A DNA stretch of 64,000 bases, from positions 8,618,001 through 8,682,000 of the forward strand of contig CM106585.1 of the NCBI GenBank assembly GCA_048013815.1, given 5' to 3'. This DNA is from Setoptus koraiensis (taxonomy: Eukaryota; Arthropoda). Shown one piece after another: positions 43,641 to 55,700 of the stretch. The first letter of the stretch is position 1, and each line of letters begins with the position of its first letter. The position numbers were made by a program, and so were the translations under genes. The notes under the pieces were generated by a model, which saw nothing but the letters and a program-made list of their open reading frames with translations, was not told the origin of the DNA and made no database searches.

Positions 43641-45016
43641 ATACACACGATAATAAGTTGCACATGTACGATTATAACATAATCACTTGTATATAAACAC
43701 AGGTTGTATACAGGTTATTTGAGAGCAGATCTCATAAATTGATTGCGAGCTTGCTCTTTTTTGGCAACAAATACCCACTTGTTGGCAGCATTTGTTCGGC
43801 GAGGACGCACTTGAGCGTGCCATTGCGATGGCATGAGTCTGATACCAGTGAGCTTTCAGGTGAGTTTTTGCTCTGTTGGTGGGTATTTCTCGTCTAGTCA
43901 CGTCCACGCGCATCATCTGATGCAATTGCTTGCTAACAAGATGCTGAGCTGGCCAACAACAACAACAACAGCAACAACAACAGCAACAGCATGACATGAC
44001 AGTATCACCAACAGACACCGGCATATATCATGCTGCGTGGCCGCCGGCCTACGATTCATGGGCTGCGAACGCTCACCGTGGGCACCATTAATCTTGCCGC
44101 TAGCTCTATTTATGTTGCTCTATTATGCTGCTACTAGTGCTTATAATTGTGCACTTCATTACGTAATCAGGCCTGAGATGTTGGCCAGCATGTGAGATGG
44201 GCCCATCATTTATCATCGTGGTCGTAATTACACTTGCGCCAATGTTGCCCAATGAATACGCTCATTAGATGAATGCGCTCATTGTGCAAGCAGTGCTCGC
44301 CAGTATCGATCGATGCCTTCACTCGACCGGCCAACGTTGTTATTGATTCAGTCTTGTCGAGCGCGACCCACCAAACGGTTGTCAGCGCAACTTGTGCGCA
44401 CAGGTGAGTCTTGGCGAGCGGCCGCACAGGTGAATTGTGTTTGTGCTAACGAACTGTCTGACTGCTCTCGTTGGTCTCGCTAATCTCGGCAATCTGGGCG
44501 ATCTGGGCGATCTCGGCAATGCTGGCTAATGCTGGCATGAGCCAGTCGCATCAGCGTGCGCATACTGATGCGCGCCAATGCTGGCGCACGCTGCTGCTCG
44601 AGTTGCCATCAACAGCAACAGGTTGCTGTGACGTAACACACCGAGTGCAAGTTTCAAGTTTGTTTAAATGCTAGCAACTCTGCAAGTTGCCTGCATCATG
44701 CCATGACCTTGCTCCGGCGCCGGCTATCGGCAACAGGTGAGTCAAGTCGAGTCCATTTCTCAGTTTCTCCATTTCTCTGGCCGCTGTGGCTCGCGCTGAG
44801 AAGTGGCCAGAGACAAGCTGCCAGTTTTTGTTCAATATATCGCGCCGTTTGCGACCAAGGCGAAAGGCCCAATCGCAGTCCGGCGCAGCGTCGGACATTG
44901 TGCACGCTCACAATGTGCAGCACAAGTTGTGCACAAGTTGTGCACATGAGCACCGAGGCACAAATTAGCATATTCCAGCGCCGTTCTGGTGCGATGGCCG
45001 GCCACCAGGGGTGCGC

Positions 45017-45048
45017 TGAATCATCGGGATAAGTTATCCGATGATTCA
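45017..45048. repeat. near-perfect palindrome
   Basis: TGAATCATCGGGATAA is followed directly by GTTATCCGATGATTCA, an inverted repeat with one unmatched base. A further partial copy (GATGAATCATCCCGATA) follows at 45054-45070. Confidence 0.7.
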
Positions 45049-46603
45049 TCGCCGATGAATCATCCCGATAGAATAGTACGGCGTATGCGGCATACGTGCG
45101 CACCGCAACAGTCAACGCTCTAGCGGCAAACAACACAACCAGCGTTGAATGGTGATAAATTGCGCACTGTCACTGTCTAGCGGCATTGTGTAGCGGCTAG
45201 ACAATGCTGTCTCGGAGTGCCGATTGTTGGCCACTGGCGAGTCGGCGCCGATTGTTTGTCGAGCAGAGCAAACTGTTTGTTTGTCGAGCTTGCACTTGGC
45301 CAACAAATATTTGCCACTGGCTGCATTAGCGAGAGCAAACTATCAATTGATATCTCGCCATCAACGGACCATCGCAAACGCAAACGCGAACGCAGCGCGC
45401 TGCCTACTAACCAGGTGAGCCGAACGCACAGCCAGTGGCAAGTTTATGTCATTGACCTTGGCCATCGCGCAGAAACAATGTTGCTGTTGCCAGTTGTTGT
45501 TGTTGCTGTTGCTGTTGCTGCTGTTTGCTGGTATTAGTGTGAGTGGTCTAGATGGTGGGCCGCTCAACAGCGACAAGCCCCCAGTCGCAACAACAATTAG
45601 CAAGCCAAACGCTGGCATGCAGTTGGCATGCGCTGCGATAAGCGCTGGCTCGACTTCCCAATTTAGATTGGTTAGATTGGTGAGTTGGCACTCGCATAAA
45701 TGATTCGCAACATCACGTTTCTCGACTGCTCACCTGTGCGATTCGCAGTGTGCGATTCGCGGTGTGTGACTCATTGGCGGCCGCCAATCTCACAGGCAAG
45801 TTGTGTCTGACTCATACTTGCATTAACGAACGCACACTATAAGGCACGTACCTACAATATCAAATATATTGCGCGTACTCGTTGCACGTGCCGTCAGCGG
45901 TTGCTTCACCTGTGACTGCGATTGTGCACTCGTGTTGTGCCAACGCTGTGCCAACTGTCGAAACTATTGATAGAGACTGTTCAACAGTCACCAATAGCGA
46001 CTCACTGTTGTGAGTCACTGTTGTGAGACTGTCGAAACTGTTGCCCCCCATATCTCATTTTTCTGTCGCCACTGTCGCTGCTTGCCATTGCAGAGTTACA
46101 ATGGCACCACTGGAGCCAGTTAGACTGCAATGGTGAGTTAGTAGACAACAGCGCAACAGGTTGTTGCGTCGAGTTGTCGTCTCGCGCACCAGATTGAGAT
46201 TGAATGGTTTGGGATTAATTAGTGGAAATACCGAGTGACGCTCACCGATTCCAGCACCGGCAATTGTGAGACGAGTCGGCACGGCACACTATCGATCATT
46301 CACCGTGAATCATTCACCGTGAATCATTCACGTGCCCGCCTGTTGGCCGGTTGTGCCAGTTGACGCGCGCGCGCACGCAACAGGTTGTTGCGATAGTCGC
46401 ATGTGACACGGGCACAGCTGACGGGCCGCTTGATCGATGGGCAGCGCACGGCCGCCAAGGACACCGACGGACACACGCTCGAGTGGTGGCTCGCTTCGCG
46501 ATTGCGCAAGTCACCGGGCCGTGAGTCACAGCGAGCCGTGAGTCACAACGAGCCAGGAGTCACGAGCTGTGACACAGGTAACCCGCGACTCGCGCAACTT
46601 GTG

Positions 46604-46672
46604 ACACACAAGTTGGCACGCAGGTAACACACAAGTTGGCACACAGGTGACACACAAGTTGGCACACAGGTG
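46604..46672. repeat. 23-bp tandem repeat carrying CAGGT motifs
   Basis: Three 23-bp units, each with ACACACAAGTTGGCAC then CAGGTA or CAGGTG. The last two are identical. Confidence 0.85.
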
Positions 46673-47825
46673 ACCCGTGCCAGGCTGCGCAGCGTGGCCA
46701 GTGTGCCAATTGTGGGCGCATCAATTTGTTGCAGCGAGCAGCGACTAATTAGCGTGGCAAGATTGAATCGTTTCGATTGAATCGGCCGACGATTGGGCGT
46801 TCGCATTGGCGCCGTTAAGTCGACGATAATTGACGATTCGCGCCAGCTAATTACACCGATCGCGAATTAGATAATATAATTAATATAATAATATAATTCC
46901 CGACAGTCGCGAGCGCGCTCGCATTGCAAGCCTTGCAACCGGGCAACCGGCAATCGGTGAAAATCGGATAATCGAATCATCTCCAATATGCAGCATGTAG
47001 ACAGCGTGTCGGTGTGCGTGTGCGTGTTTGCAGCCTGTGACGGGCTGACGCAATGGTTGCGCGTCACAGTGTTCGCTTGGTGCCTGTTGGAGCGCCGCGA
47101 TAACGAGCACCAAGCGCGAATTGGCTGCGCTTGTTGCAGCGTTAATTGTTGTTGTGTCTTCTTCTCCGACGTGTCGCGCGCAAATAAGTCGCCTAGATCG
47201 GCTGAGATTTGCTGAGCTCGGCTGAGATTGGGCGGCTGGCAACCGGCTTGCGAGCGACTCGACAGGCGGCTGTTAGAGGCGAACGTAAACGGCGCACAGC
47301 AACGTAATCCAATTAATCGGATCTCGGTGTCTTAATTGATTCGTCGGCGCTGATCGTCGTGGGCACGTCACCGGCTCGCGTTGTGTGTCGACGCTCACTG
47401 TTTGGATTCTAAACTTTTGAGCCTAAAGCGAGCGCAACTGCCAGCCGAATGCGTGGTGCGTCGTTGCGATTCGTTGCTTTCGTCGCTGATTATTCATTTC
47501 CATTTCGCTTCATTCCAGTTCGGTTCGTTTCGTTTCGTTTCGTGTCGTGGCTGGCACTGCGACGACACGAACTGCAACTGCGCTGGCAGCGATTTGCAGT
47601 TGCGGCTGCTCTTATCTTATCATTTTGTTGCAACTTCATTTCGTTGTAGCTGCTCGGCTCATCAGATTGAGTGTTTGTGTCGCTGTGAACATTGTGGCGA
47701 GCGGTTGCTAAACTTAGCTAACGAGCTCGCTCGTTTATCTCGCAAGTTAGCAACTTGCCAAGATAAACGCGCGCGAGCGCGCGCTCTCAAGTCTGGTCTC
47801 AACAGCGCGCGCGAGCGAGCACCTC

Positions 47826-47899
47826 CGACGAACAAGCGACGAACAAGCGACGAACAAGCGACGAACGAGCGACGAACGAGCGACAAACAAGCGACGAAG
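47826..47899. repeat. 11-bp tandem repeat
   Basis: Six units of CGACGAACAAG (variants CGACGAACGAG and CGACAAACAAG) plus a partial unit. Confidence 0.8.
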
Positions 47900-48132
47900 C
47901 CAGTTTTGGCTAGCTCGTCGCTGTTGGGCAGGTTGTGTTGGAGCTGCCACTGACAGTGTGCAGCCGAGTTTGGAGTGGGCCGGCGCTGTTGGCTGGCGTC
48001 TTGGCTGGCGTCTTGGCAGGCGTAATTGGCGATCGAAAACCTGATTGCAACAGGACGAAAATGGGAGAGATTGTCTCGGCAACTTGTTTTCGCTCTTCGC
48101 TGTGTTTGTTTTAGCTCTGTTTTAGCGCTGGA

Positions 48133-48980
48133 TATAAATTATTATTGCGGCTGCCAGTTCCAAACTCGTCGACTCTCGCCAGCGGGCGCGTCTCGCTGCC
48201 CGACTGTCGCTCTCGCGTTGCCCGACTGTCGCTGGCCGGGCGCTCGCTCGAAGCGCGTTCGCCTGAGCCGGCCGCGCACCGAGACCGAACGAGACTGCGA
48301 ACGAGACTGCGAACGAGACTGAATGCGAATGAGACTGGCGGCCAACGAGACTCAGCGCCGGCCAGCCTGTGACAGCGGCGCTCGCACGAGCGCCAATCGC
48401 AGCGCCCAGCGGAGGGAGGAGCCGCGCAGCGCCCTGGGTACGTGCCCAGCGTGCCCAGCTGCTGGCGGCCGGCTGTTGGCGGCTTATCGGCTGCGCGCTT
48501 GAGATGGGCGAACAGGCGACTCGTCGAGCGGCAAGGAAGCTTCGGCAAGGAAAGCGGCTCGACGCTCGCTCCAATCGCAAGCAGCGGGCGCATTCCAGTT
48601 TGTGGAAGCGGCGGGCATGTTTCAGTTGGGCCGAGGCAAACATCGAGAGCACACACACCGACACCGACACACTAGCAACGACACCGACAACCACACACCG
48701 ACAACAACAAAGCGACAACAACGCAGCGACAACAACGCAGCGACGGCAGAAATTTTCCAGTGATTTTGCGCTGGCAACATTTCGCAACATCGCCGGCCGA
48801 CAACAGCGACGAGCAAGACGACGCAACACCGACAACTACCCAAACAACAACAGCCACACAAACAACAACAACCACACAAACAATAATCGGCAACACGAAC
48901 AACCGAACAAGCGACAATCGGCAACACGAACAACCGAACAAGCGACAATCGGCAACACAAACAACAAGCGGCGACAGGTG
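48133..48980 (+). promoter_or_regulatory. candidate promoter and non-coding first exon of the ABCG gene
   Basis: TATAAAT at 48133-48139 and an initiator-like CCAGTT at about 48154-48159 are followed by ~820 bp of CAA/GAC-rich text. This ends in a strong donor-like CAG|GTGAGC at 48975-48980. No acceptor has been pinned down before the ATG at 49706, so this remains a hypothesis. Confidence 0.25.
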
Positions 48981-49705
48981 AGCGCGTATAGCGAGCGAGT
49001 TGCCTATAAACTGTGTTGCATCGGCAGTGTAACGACGCCGACAGAAGGCTGCACCGCGACTGACAGTGACGAAATATGAGCCCATTGTGATGGCACCATG
49101 TTACGTAAATTGCGCGCCGTGCCCACCATCACAATACAATCACAATACAATTACAATATAACCGATCACACAACCGATTCACCGTTGGCGGCTCGCGCAG
49201 TGACCGATCGCACCCACAAACCGCACCGACCAAATGTGACAAGCAAATGTGACACGACCAGTAGTTAGTGATCGCAGTGATTAGAGGTCGCAATCAGCCG
49301 TCCCGCACAAGCTTTAAACCGGCCACGCGCCCCAGCACAGACAAACTTCCGGCCGCGCACCGCAACACACTCGCCAGCGCGTGCATACCGCAATATACAC
49401 ACTATCACATATCTGCTACCAATCGCCGGCCAACAATCGTCAACAATCACCCGTAGTCAACAAGCGGCCGCAACTATCCGCCATAATTCGCCACAATTGA
49501 CCACAATTGACAAAACACCGCGGCAATACCCGGCGACAATACCCCGCCACAATTCACTGCGACAATACTAAAAAGTGCACAATATCCGTCGATACACAAC
49601 AGTGCCGAATATCCGATTATACACAATACTTAGACCGAGTGCGATCACCAGTGTCGGTCAGTCGCACCATAACAATAGATAAAAAATAATATTCACCCGT
49701 GAATA

Positions 49706-52700
49706 ATGGTGTCGCTGACCAACTTCAAGCGCGTTCGCGACCACGACGAGCTCGCCATGGGCAGCTACGACAACCCGGCCTTCGCCGCGGGCCCCAGCGG
49801 CCAGCAGCCGCACGATTCGCGCCAGGCGGACACGCCCGTCAACAGTGTCGGCGGCGAGCAGCCGCCGGGGCAGCCGCAACGTCGGTCGCCAACATCTAGC
49901 GGCACCAGCAGCCAACCGATAAGAATTCTAGTCGAGTGCCCCTCGCAACAGCAGCCTCACAACAGCAGCGCCAACAGCAAGCGCCAATCGCAGCAGCAAC
50001 AAGGCGCCCAGCCCGACCAAAAACCGATCGCCTGTCAGGTGTCGCCCTCGACGAGCAGCGGCGACAGCGAATCGCAAGACCGGTCCGTGGGCAGTAGCGG
50101 CGACAGCGGCGTCATCGAGCACCAACAATCGGCCATTTCCTTTTACTCGTCGTCGGGCTCGTCGTCGCACAAGTCCGACGACGACGACGCGGACACGGTG
50201 GGCTCCGTGTCGTCGTCGTCGCTGGCCCAGTTGCGCCGCTCAAGCGCGGGAGCCGCGCTAGAGGGCGTCATCGACGACGACGTGGGCTCGTTTGCGGGCG
50301 GCACCCTCGACAACCGACAGCAACAGCAGCAACCATCAGACAAGCACAGTGAGACCGGCCCGCACCAGAGGTACAACGCAACAACAGTGAACGTGGCCAG
50401 ACAGCTCAGCGGCGCCAAGCCCGCACCGGGTAAATTGTTGTCGCAGCACGGGCAGCACGGGCCGCACGCCGGGCCGCCCCAATCGATTGAGGCGGCCAAC
50501 CTGAAAATGGCCGTGCCCCAATTGGTGACGCTCAACAGCGCCCAAGCGGACAAACAGCGAGCGGCTCAGCCCGCGACGCCCGTCAGTTGCGACAGCGAGC
50601 AGCTTCTCGTGGACGGGCGCCACTTTGAAATTCGCTGGAACGATCTCTATTATCAGGTGCAACCGAAATGGTACCAGCACAAGTGGCGCTCGCTCTTTAA
50701 CACCTCACACAACAACAGCAGCGGCGCCCGGGACAACTGTCCGTCGTCGGTGGGTATAGACGACGGCCGGCCCGCGACGCCCAACGCGCCAACCGGCCAA
50801 CACAAAGCAACGCCAAATACAACAGTGAGAATATTGAACAATCTCAACGGATCGGTGCGCTCCGGTCAGGTGACCGCCATTTTGGGCCCGAGCGGTAAGT
50901 GGCGGCTCGCGCGTAACAATTCTCACCTCTCATTGTCACTGTTACTCATTTATTTACCTCATTTTGTGCCCCACCCATGACCAACACCCGTGTCCCGTAA
51001 CCGATACCCGTGTCCCGTAACCGACACCCGTGTCCCGTAACCGATACCCGTGTCCCGTAACCGACACCCGTGTCCCCTAACCGATACCCGTGTCCCGTAA
51101 CCGATACCCGTGTCCCGTAACCGATACCCGTAACCCGCAACCCGCAACCCGCAACCCGCAACCCGCAACCGGTGCCCGACCAATATCGTGCGTTCGACCG
51201 GAAACGCAAACGCAAACAACGAACCACAACCAGGCGCCGGCAAGACGTCGCTCCTTGGCTGCCTGACGGGCAAAAACAAAACCGGCGTGTCGGGCACCAT
51301 CCAGGTGAAGGGCGGACCCGACAAGCCGCTGTCCATATGTACCATTCCGCAAAAAGGTGAGTCCGTCTATCAATAAATAGGGCGCTGGCAATATCATGAT
51401 AGTATTGGTGTGGGATCATTATCAAATGTGATAAGACAGGATGAGACACGACAAGGCCTAATTGGTGGCCAGTGGTCGAGCGCTGACCAGCTCCCTTCGA
51501 CACAGTTCGTGGGAGCCGTTTTGGTGGGAGCGGAGGGAGCCGAGACAGAGCAGAGTGAGGGGAGGGAGCCGAGATAGGGCAAAGGTGATCCACTAAATGT
51601 GGTCTATCCAGCTCGTAGCGGTCATATCCGTGTACTAATAATCCTTGCACTAACAAGCGGATAATGCCAGATTATCCGCTTGTTTGTGTGTGTGTGTTGT
51701 CACACGGTAGCAGCTACTTTTTGTGTTTATCATAACCATCAATTTGGTGAGTAGCGAGTTGAAACTGTCGAGCAGTTGGCAAGTGCGCCCAAACTCGGCC
51801 AGACCGTGTGACGATGTCACGTACGTGTCGTGGTGGCACGGGTTGCGCGCAACAAGTGTCTGGTGGGTAGTATGAATTATTAGTAGTATACATTTGTTGT
51901 TGTGTATCTGTGGTGCGTGTGTTGTATTTGTGGTTAGATCGAGTCATCATTTTGATATTTTATTTTTATTTTATTTTATTTTCTGTTCTGTTCTGTTTGC
52001 CGTCTGCTAATTGATTCTTTTAATGGTGCTGGCATGAGAACGTCGACAGCAGCCAGCGACGAGCAAACTTGTTCCGTCAAGAACATCATGTTGCCGTAAT
52101 AACTGTCACTTTATCTAGCCAAATTTAATCTACGATAATAGCACAAAAATAACAGTTAATAATAGCAATCACCTGTGCCACTATTATCGGGCTCGCTGTA
52201 ATGGGTGCATTGGCACGCTCGGGCCGTATTGCCATGGGCACAATAAGGGCGACAAGCAACGCAATGCAAGCGACAAGCGACAAGCGAATACAAGCGAGAG
52301 CTTTATTAGTTAATGAGATAACAACAATTAGTTGGTCGCAACGCGCATAGGCCAACAGCAACAAACGGCAACAACAACAAACGGCAACAGCAACAAACGG
52401 CAACAGCAACAAACGGCAACAACAAACGAGCACCTTGAGAAATATTGTTAATTGTACAACAGCGACTGTCAATCAAATAAAACTGTGTTGTCGTTGTTGT
52501 TTGTTTGTGTATCTAATGTCGTGTTGCCATTAATAACGACGCCAACAAACGGCCAGCGACACAACAGCTAATTGAGCAGCTATGAGCAGTGAGAGCCGAC
52601 AGTGTTGAGAGCCGACAGTGCTGAGAATCAGTGCGAAGAACAGGTGAATCTGAAAGTTGAAAATTAACGCACTCTAATGATGTTAACAGATGCATTCTGG

Positions 52701-55700
52701 ACACAACCGACAGCGCCACACTTGTCCGGCCAGCGTTCGGCCAGCGTTTGGCCTTACGTCATGACACATTGAGTCTAGTGTCACGCCAGCGCATTTCGAT
52801 CTGTCGGTCTGTCGGTTTGGATACAAACTATCCGAGCTATACAAACTATCCCAACTATTCAAATGGTGCCCGCCAGTGAATTGAATTGAAACAGTGCAAG
52901 TGCCACTTTAGCATGCAACTGGCAACTTGTTACACGAACGAGTGTCCATATAAAGAAGAGGTTATAACGATTATAACGGCACATCTATCAGGCAATTATC
53001 TAACTCGATTGATCCAATTAACTAATCTTATCGTTCTGTTTCTATTGTCACTGCCACCGACAACCACCAACAACCGCGCACAACCATTCTTATGCGCTTC
53101 CAAAACAACACTTGCTGTCACGAAACAAATCACACGAACCAACAGACTATTTGCTCAATCAATTGACAGTGAGAGAAAATCTCTGGTTTGCATCGCGATT
53201 GAAACACCCAGAGGACAATTTCGACCATGACTCCAACATCAGCAGGGTAAGTAATCATTGTTACAAACAATCCACGACCCATGACACTTGTTTGCCGCAG
53301 GTGATACCGGGTATAAGCGATACCGGGTACGGGTGTATGAGACAAATTCTTCAATATGCAAACAGTGTTTATAAAGTGTAAACACTTTACAGTGTATACA
53401 CTTTGTAAACGAGTTATATGCGCCACTTATCCAACCAGTCACACACTTGCAACAGTTATGTAAGAGGCAGATATAGTTATTTACAATTGTTGTTAGATAG
53501 AGTTAAGAAAAAAAAATTATTATTTTAAAATTCTAATGAGCGCTAGTAATGATCGAGATATCTGAAAATCGTGCGTGTGTGATTGACACTGACCTCTTCG
53601 ATTCGCTCAAGCTGGACGTGCCACCAGCCTGTATATATACCAGTGAGCTATAGCAGCTATAATATTCTTCTCACCTGTGAGAACACAATGGAGATATTTT
53701 CTCATAAACACACACACACATAATGAACTTGAACTTGGATAACGGCGACGAGCGGCAACACCAACGGCAACATTGCACTCGGACAGGTTGTTGCGAGACG
53801 AGAGGTCAGTCACACCGTTAACTCTCACTTTTTAGTTGCTGTTTACGTCTGCTGGCTGGCTGAGCGTTCGAATTGAGAATTACCTGAACAGTGCTAATGG
53901 TAAATTACCCATCGACCATCGACCATCGTCAATGGGCGATGGGCGACAAGCAACACAGCACGACAAGCGTTACGCTGGCGCTTGCGTTGACAGACAGGCC
54001 TTTAGACAAACAAACAAACAAACAAACAAAATATTGTTTAAAAATAATAATAATAATTGAACTTTCAACTGTTTGTCATCGCCGTCCACTCGAGCTGCCA
54101 CTCACCTGTATTATTATTAGAGGTGCTTGTGTGTTTGCACTTGACTAAAAGCTATTTTGCCATACAGTGCCAGTGCAGCCAGTGAGAAGCGGCGAAAGTT
54201 GCAACAATGACAATGCCAACAACAGCAACAACGACAACGACAACAACAGCAGCGAAAACAACAACAACAACAACGACAACAACGCGCAACAGGGCCGCTG
54301 GCTTGTGCGTTTGGCACTTGTTGCAACAGCAATCGGTTGTGCCGACCAACAAGCAACCTGTTGCAAGTTGCAACTTGACACTTGTGGCTCGTTACGCAGT
54401 ATGACGCAACGCTCAGTCCGTTTGTTTGGCGAAGGCTGCGCCCGCCGCGCTCAACAACAAATACGCGCGCATCCGTTATTGTTGTTGTTGTTGTTGTCGT
54501 TATTGTTGCTGCTGTTGTTGTTTTTTGACCCCATCAGCTGACTCGCGAGAGCTAGCTGGTGGCCTGCTGATTACGCAATTATGATGACGCAATACACCCC
54601 CCATATGACCAATTTGACCCATTCTCCGTCCGTTGTGACAAATCGCATCGCCTAACAGGCCAACCTGTCAGCTAGAGTGCGCATCTAATTAATAACTTAT
54701 CGCCATCCATGTCCATGCAATTTAACAATTACAGGTGCTCGCTTTGCTCAAGCTGGAATCGTGCGTCGCCACCAAAATCAGCAAAATATCCGGTGGCCAG
54801 TACAAGCGCGTATCCATTGCTCAAGAGCTTCTGTCAAATCCGGACATTCTCATCTTGGACGAGCCAACCTCCGGTCTGGACTCGCTCACCTGTTACAAGA
54901 CCGTTATGGTGTTGCGCGATTTGGCCCAATTGTCGCCAAATCCCATGGCCATCATAGTGACCATTCATCAGCCCCAACGCGAGGTATTTGATTTATTTAA
55001 TCACGTTTATATATTGGCCGTGGGCGGCCAGGCCATTTATGAGGGCCGACCGTCGCAGGCCATTGAAACAATCGCCAAGTGTCAGGCGGGCAACATCGAC
55101 GCCAGCTCATACAATCCGGCCTCGTATTTGGTGGAGATAGCAAGCGCCGAGTTTGGTTACAAGCCCATAGAGTCGCTGGCCGAGCATCAGTTGCGCGAGT
55201 TCAAGCGGCGCACCCTGGAACAGGATTACCGCCAGCTACAGCAGCAGCAGCAACTCGACACACCCACTCCGGGCTACGCGTCCACGCCCGGCGGCCACCG
55301 GAAGCGCCAGAGCCCCATAGTGGCCCGGTTCAAGTCAACGTTTGGTTTGGGCTCGGCAGCGGGCCAGCCGGCGCCCATTAGCGCCACTGGCCACACGCCT
55401 CCGCTGGGCAGTCCGGCCAGTTTGCGCCATTTGGGTTCGCATCACCATTTGCCCACTATACACGAACCGAGCGCCGCCGTCCGGCAACCGGAACCGCTGG
55501 ACACCGCAAGTCTACAGGTGTCAATGTTTGGCGGAAGCAGGCTGGAGTTGACCGCACCGAGCGCGGACGGCGCCGCCGCCGGCGGCCACGAACCAGTCGG
55601 GAAGCTGTCGGGCCACGCGCTGTCCAGCGGCGATTTCTTCTTGGACGACCGACTGCAAACGCACAAGCACAATCACGACGGACACTTCTTCCGGCACTGC

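Larger units (their letters stand above)
42580..49705. other. non-coding upstream region of the ABCG gene
   Basis: About 7 kb without a credible coding exon. Both strands have many open frames caused by simple repeats and GC-rich text. It holds short tandem repeats (43595, 46604, 47826), a near-perfect palindrome (45017), repeated CAACAGGTTGTTG words and several ACAGGTGA motifs. A TATAAAT at 48133 with CCAGTT near 48156, followed by a CAG|GTGAGC donor at 48977-48978, could be the ABCG promoter and a non-coding first exon. Confidence 0.45.
42418..54109. promoter_or_regulatory. cluster of ACAGGTGA (CAGGTG E-box) motifs
   Basis: Counted by eye, the 8-mer ACAGGTGA or its complement occurs about 13 times. 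The CAGGTG core positions are 42419, 44401, 44427, 44734, 45731(-), 45907(-), 46644, 46667, 48975, 52170(-), 52641, 53672(-) and 54103(-). Both orientations occur and all lie in non-coding DNA around the ABCG gene. CAGGTG is the core bound by Snail/Scratch and ZEB/Zfh1-type zinc fingers and some bHLH dimers. Confidence 0.45.

Noticed and set aside
48111-49085. Frames of 180-240 codons on both strands upstream of ABCG
   Set aside because: Arg/Ser/Gln-rich translations of GC-rich and CAA-repeat DNA; the same stretch is open in four frames, which argues against coding.
50946-51656. 236-codon minus-strand frame with GTRVSVTGHGYRL repeats
   Set aside because: Translation of the 20-bp minisatellite in ABCG intron 1.
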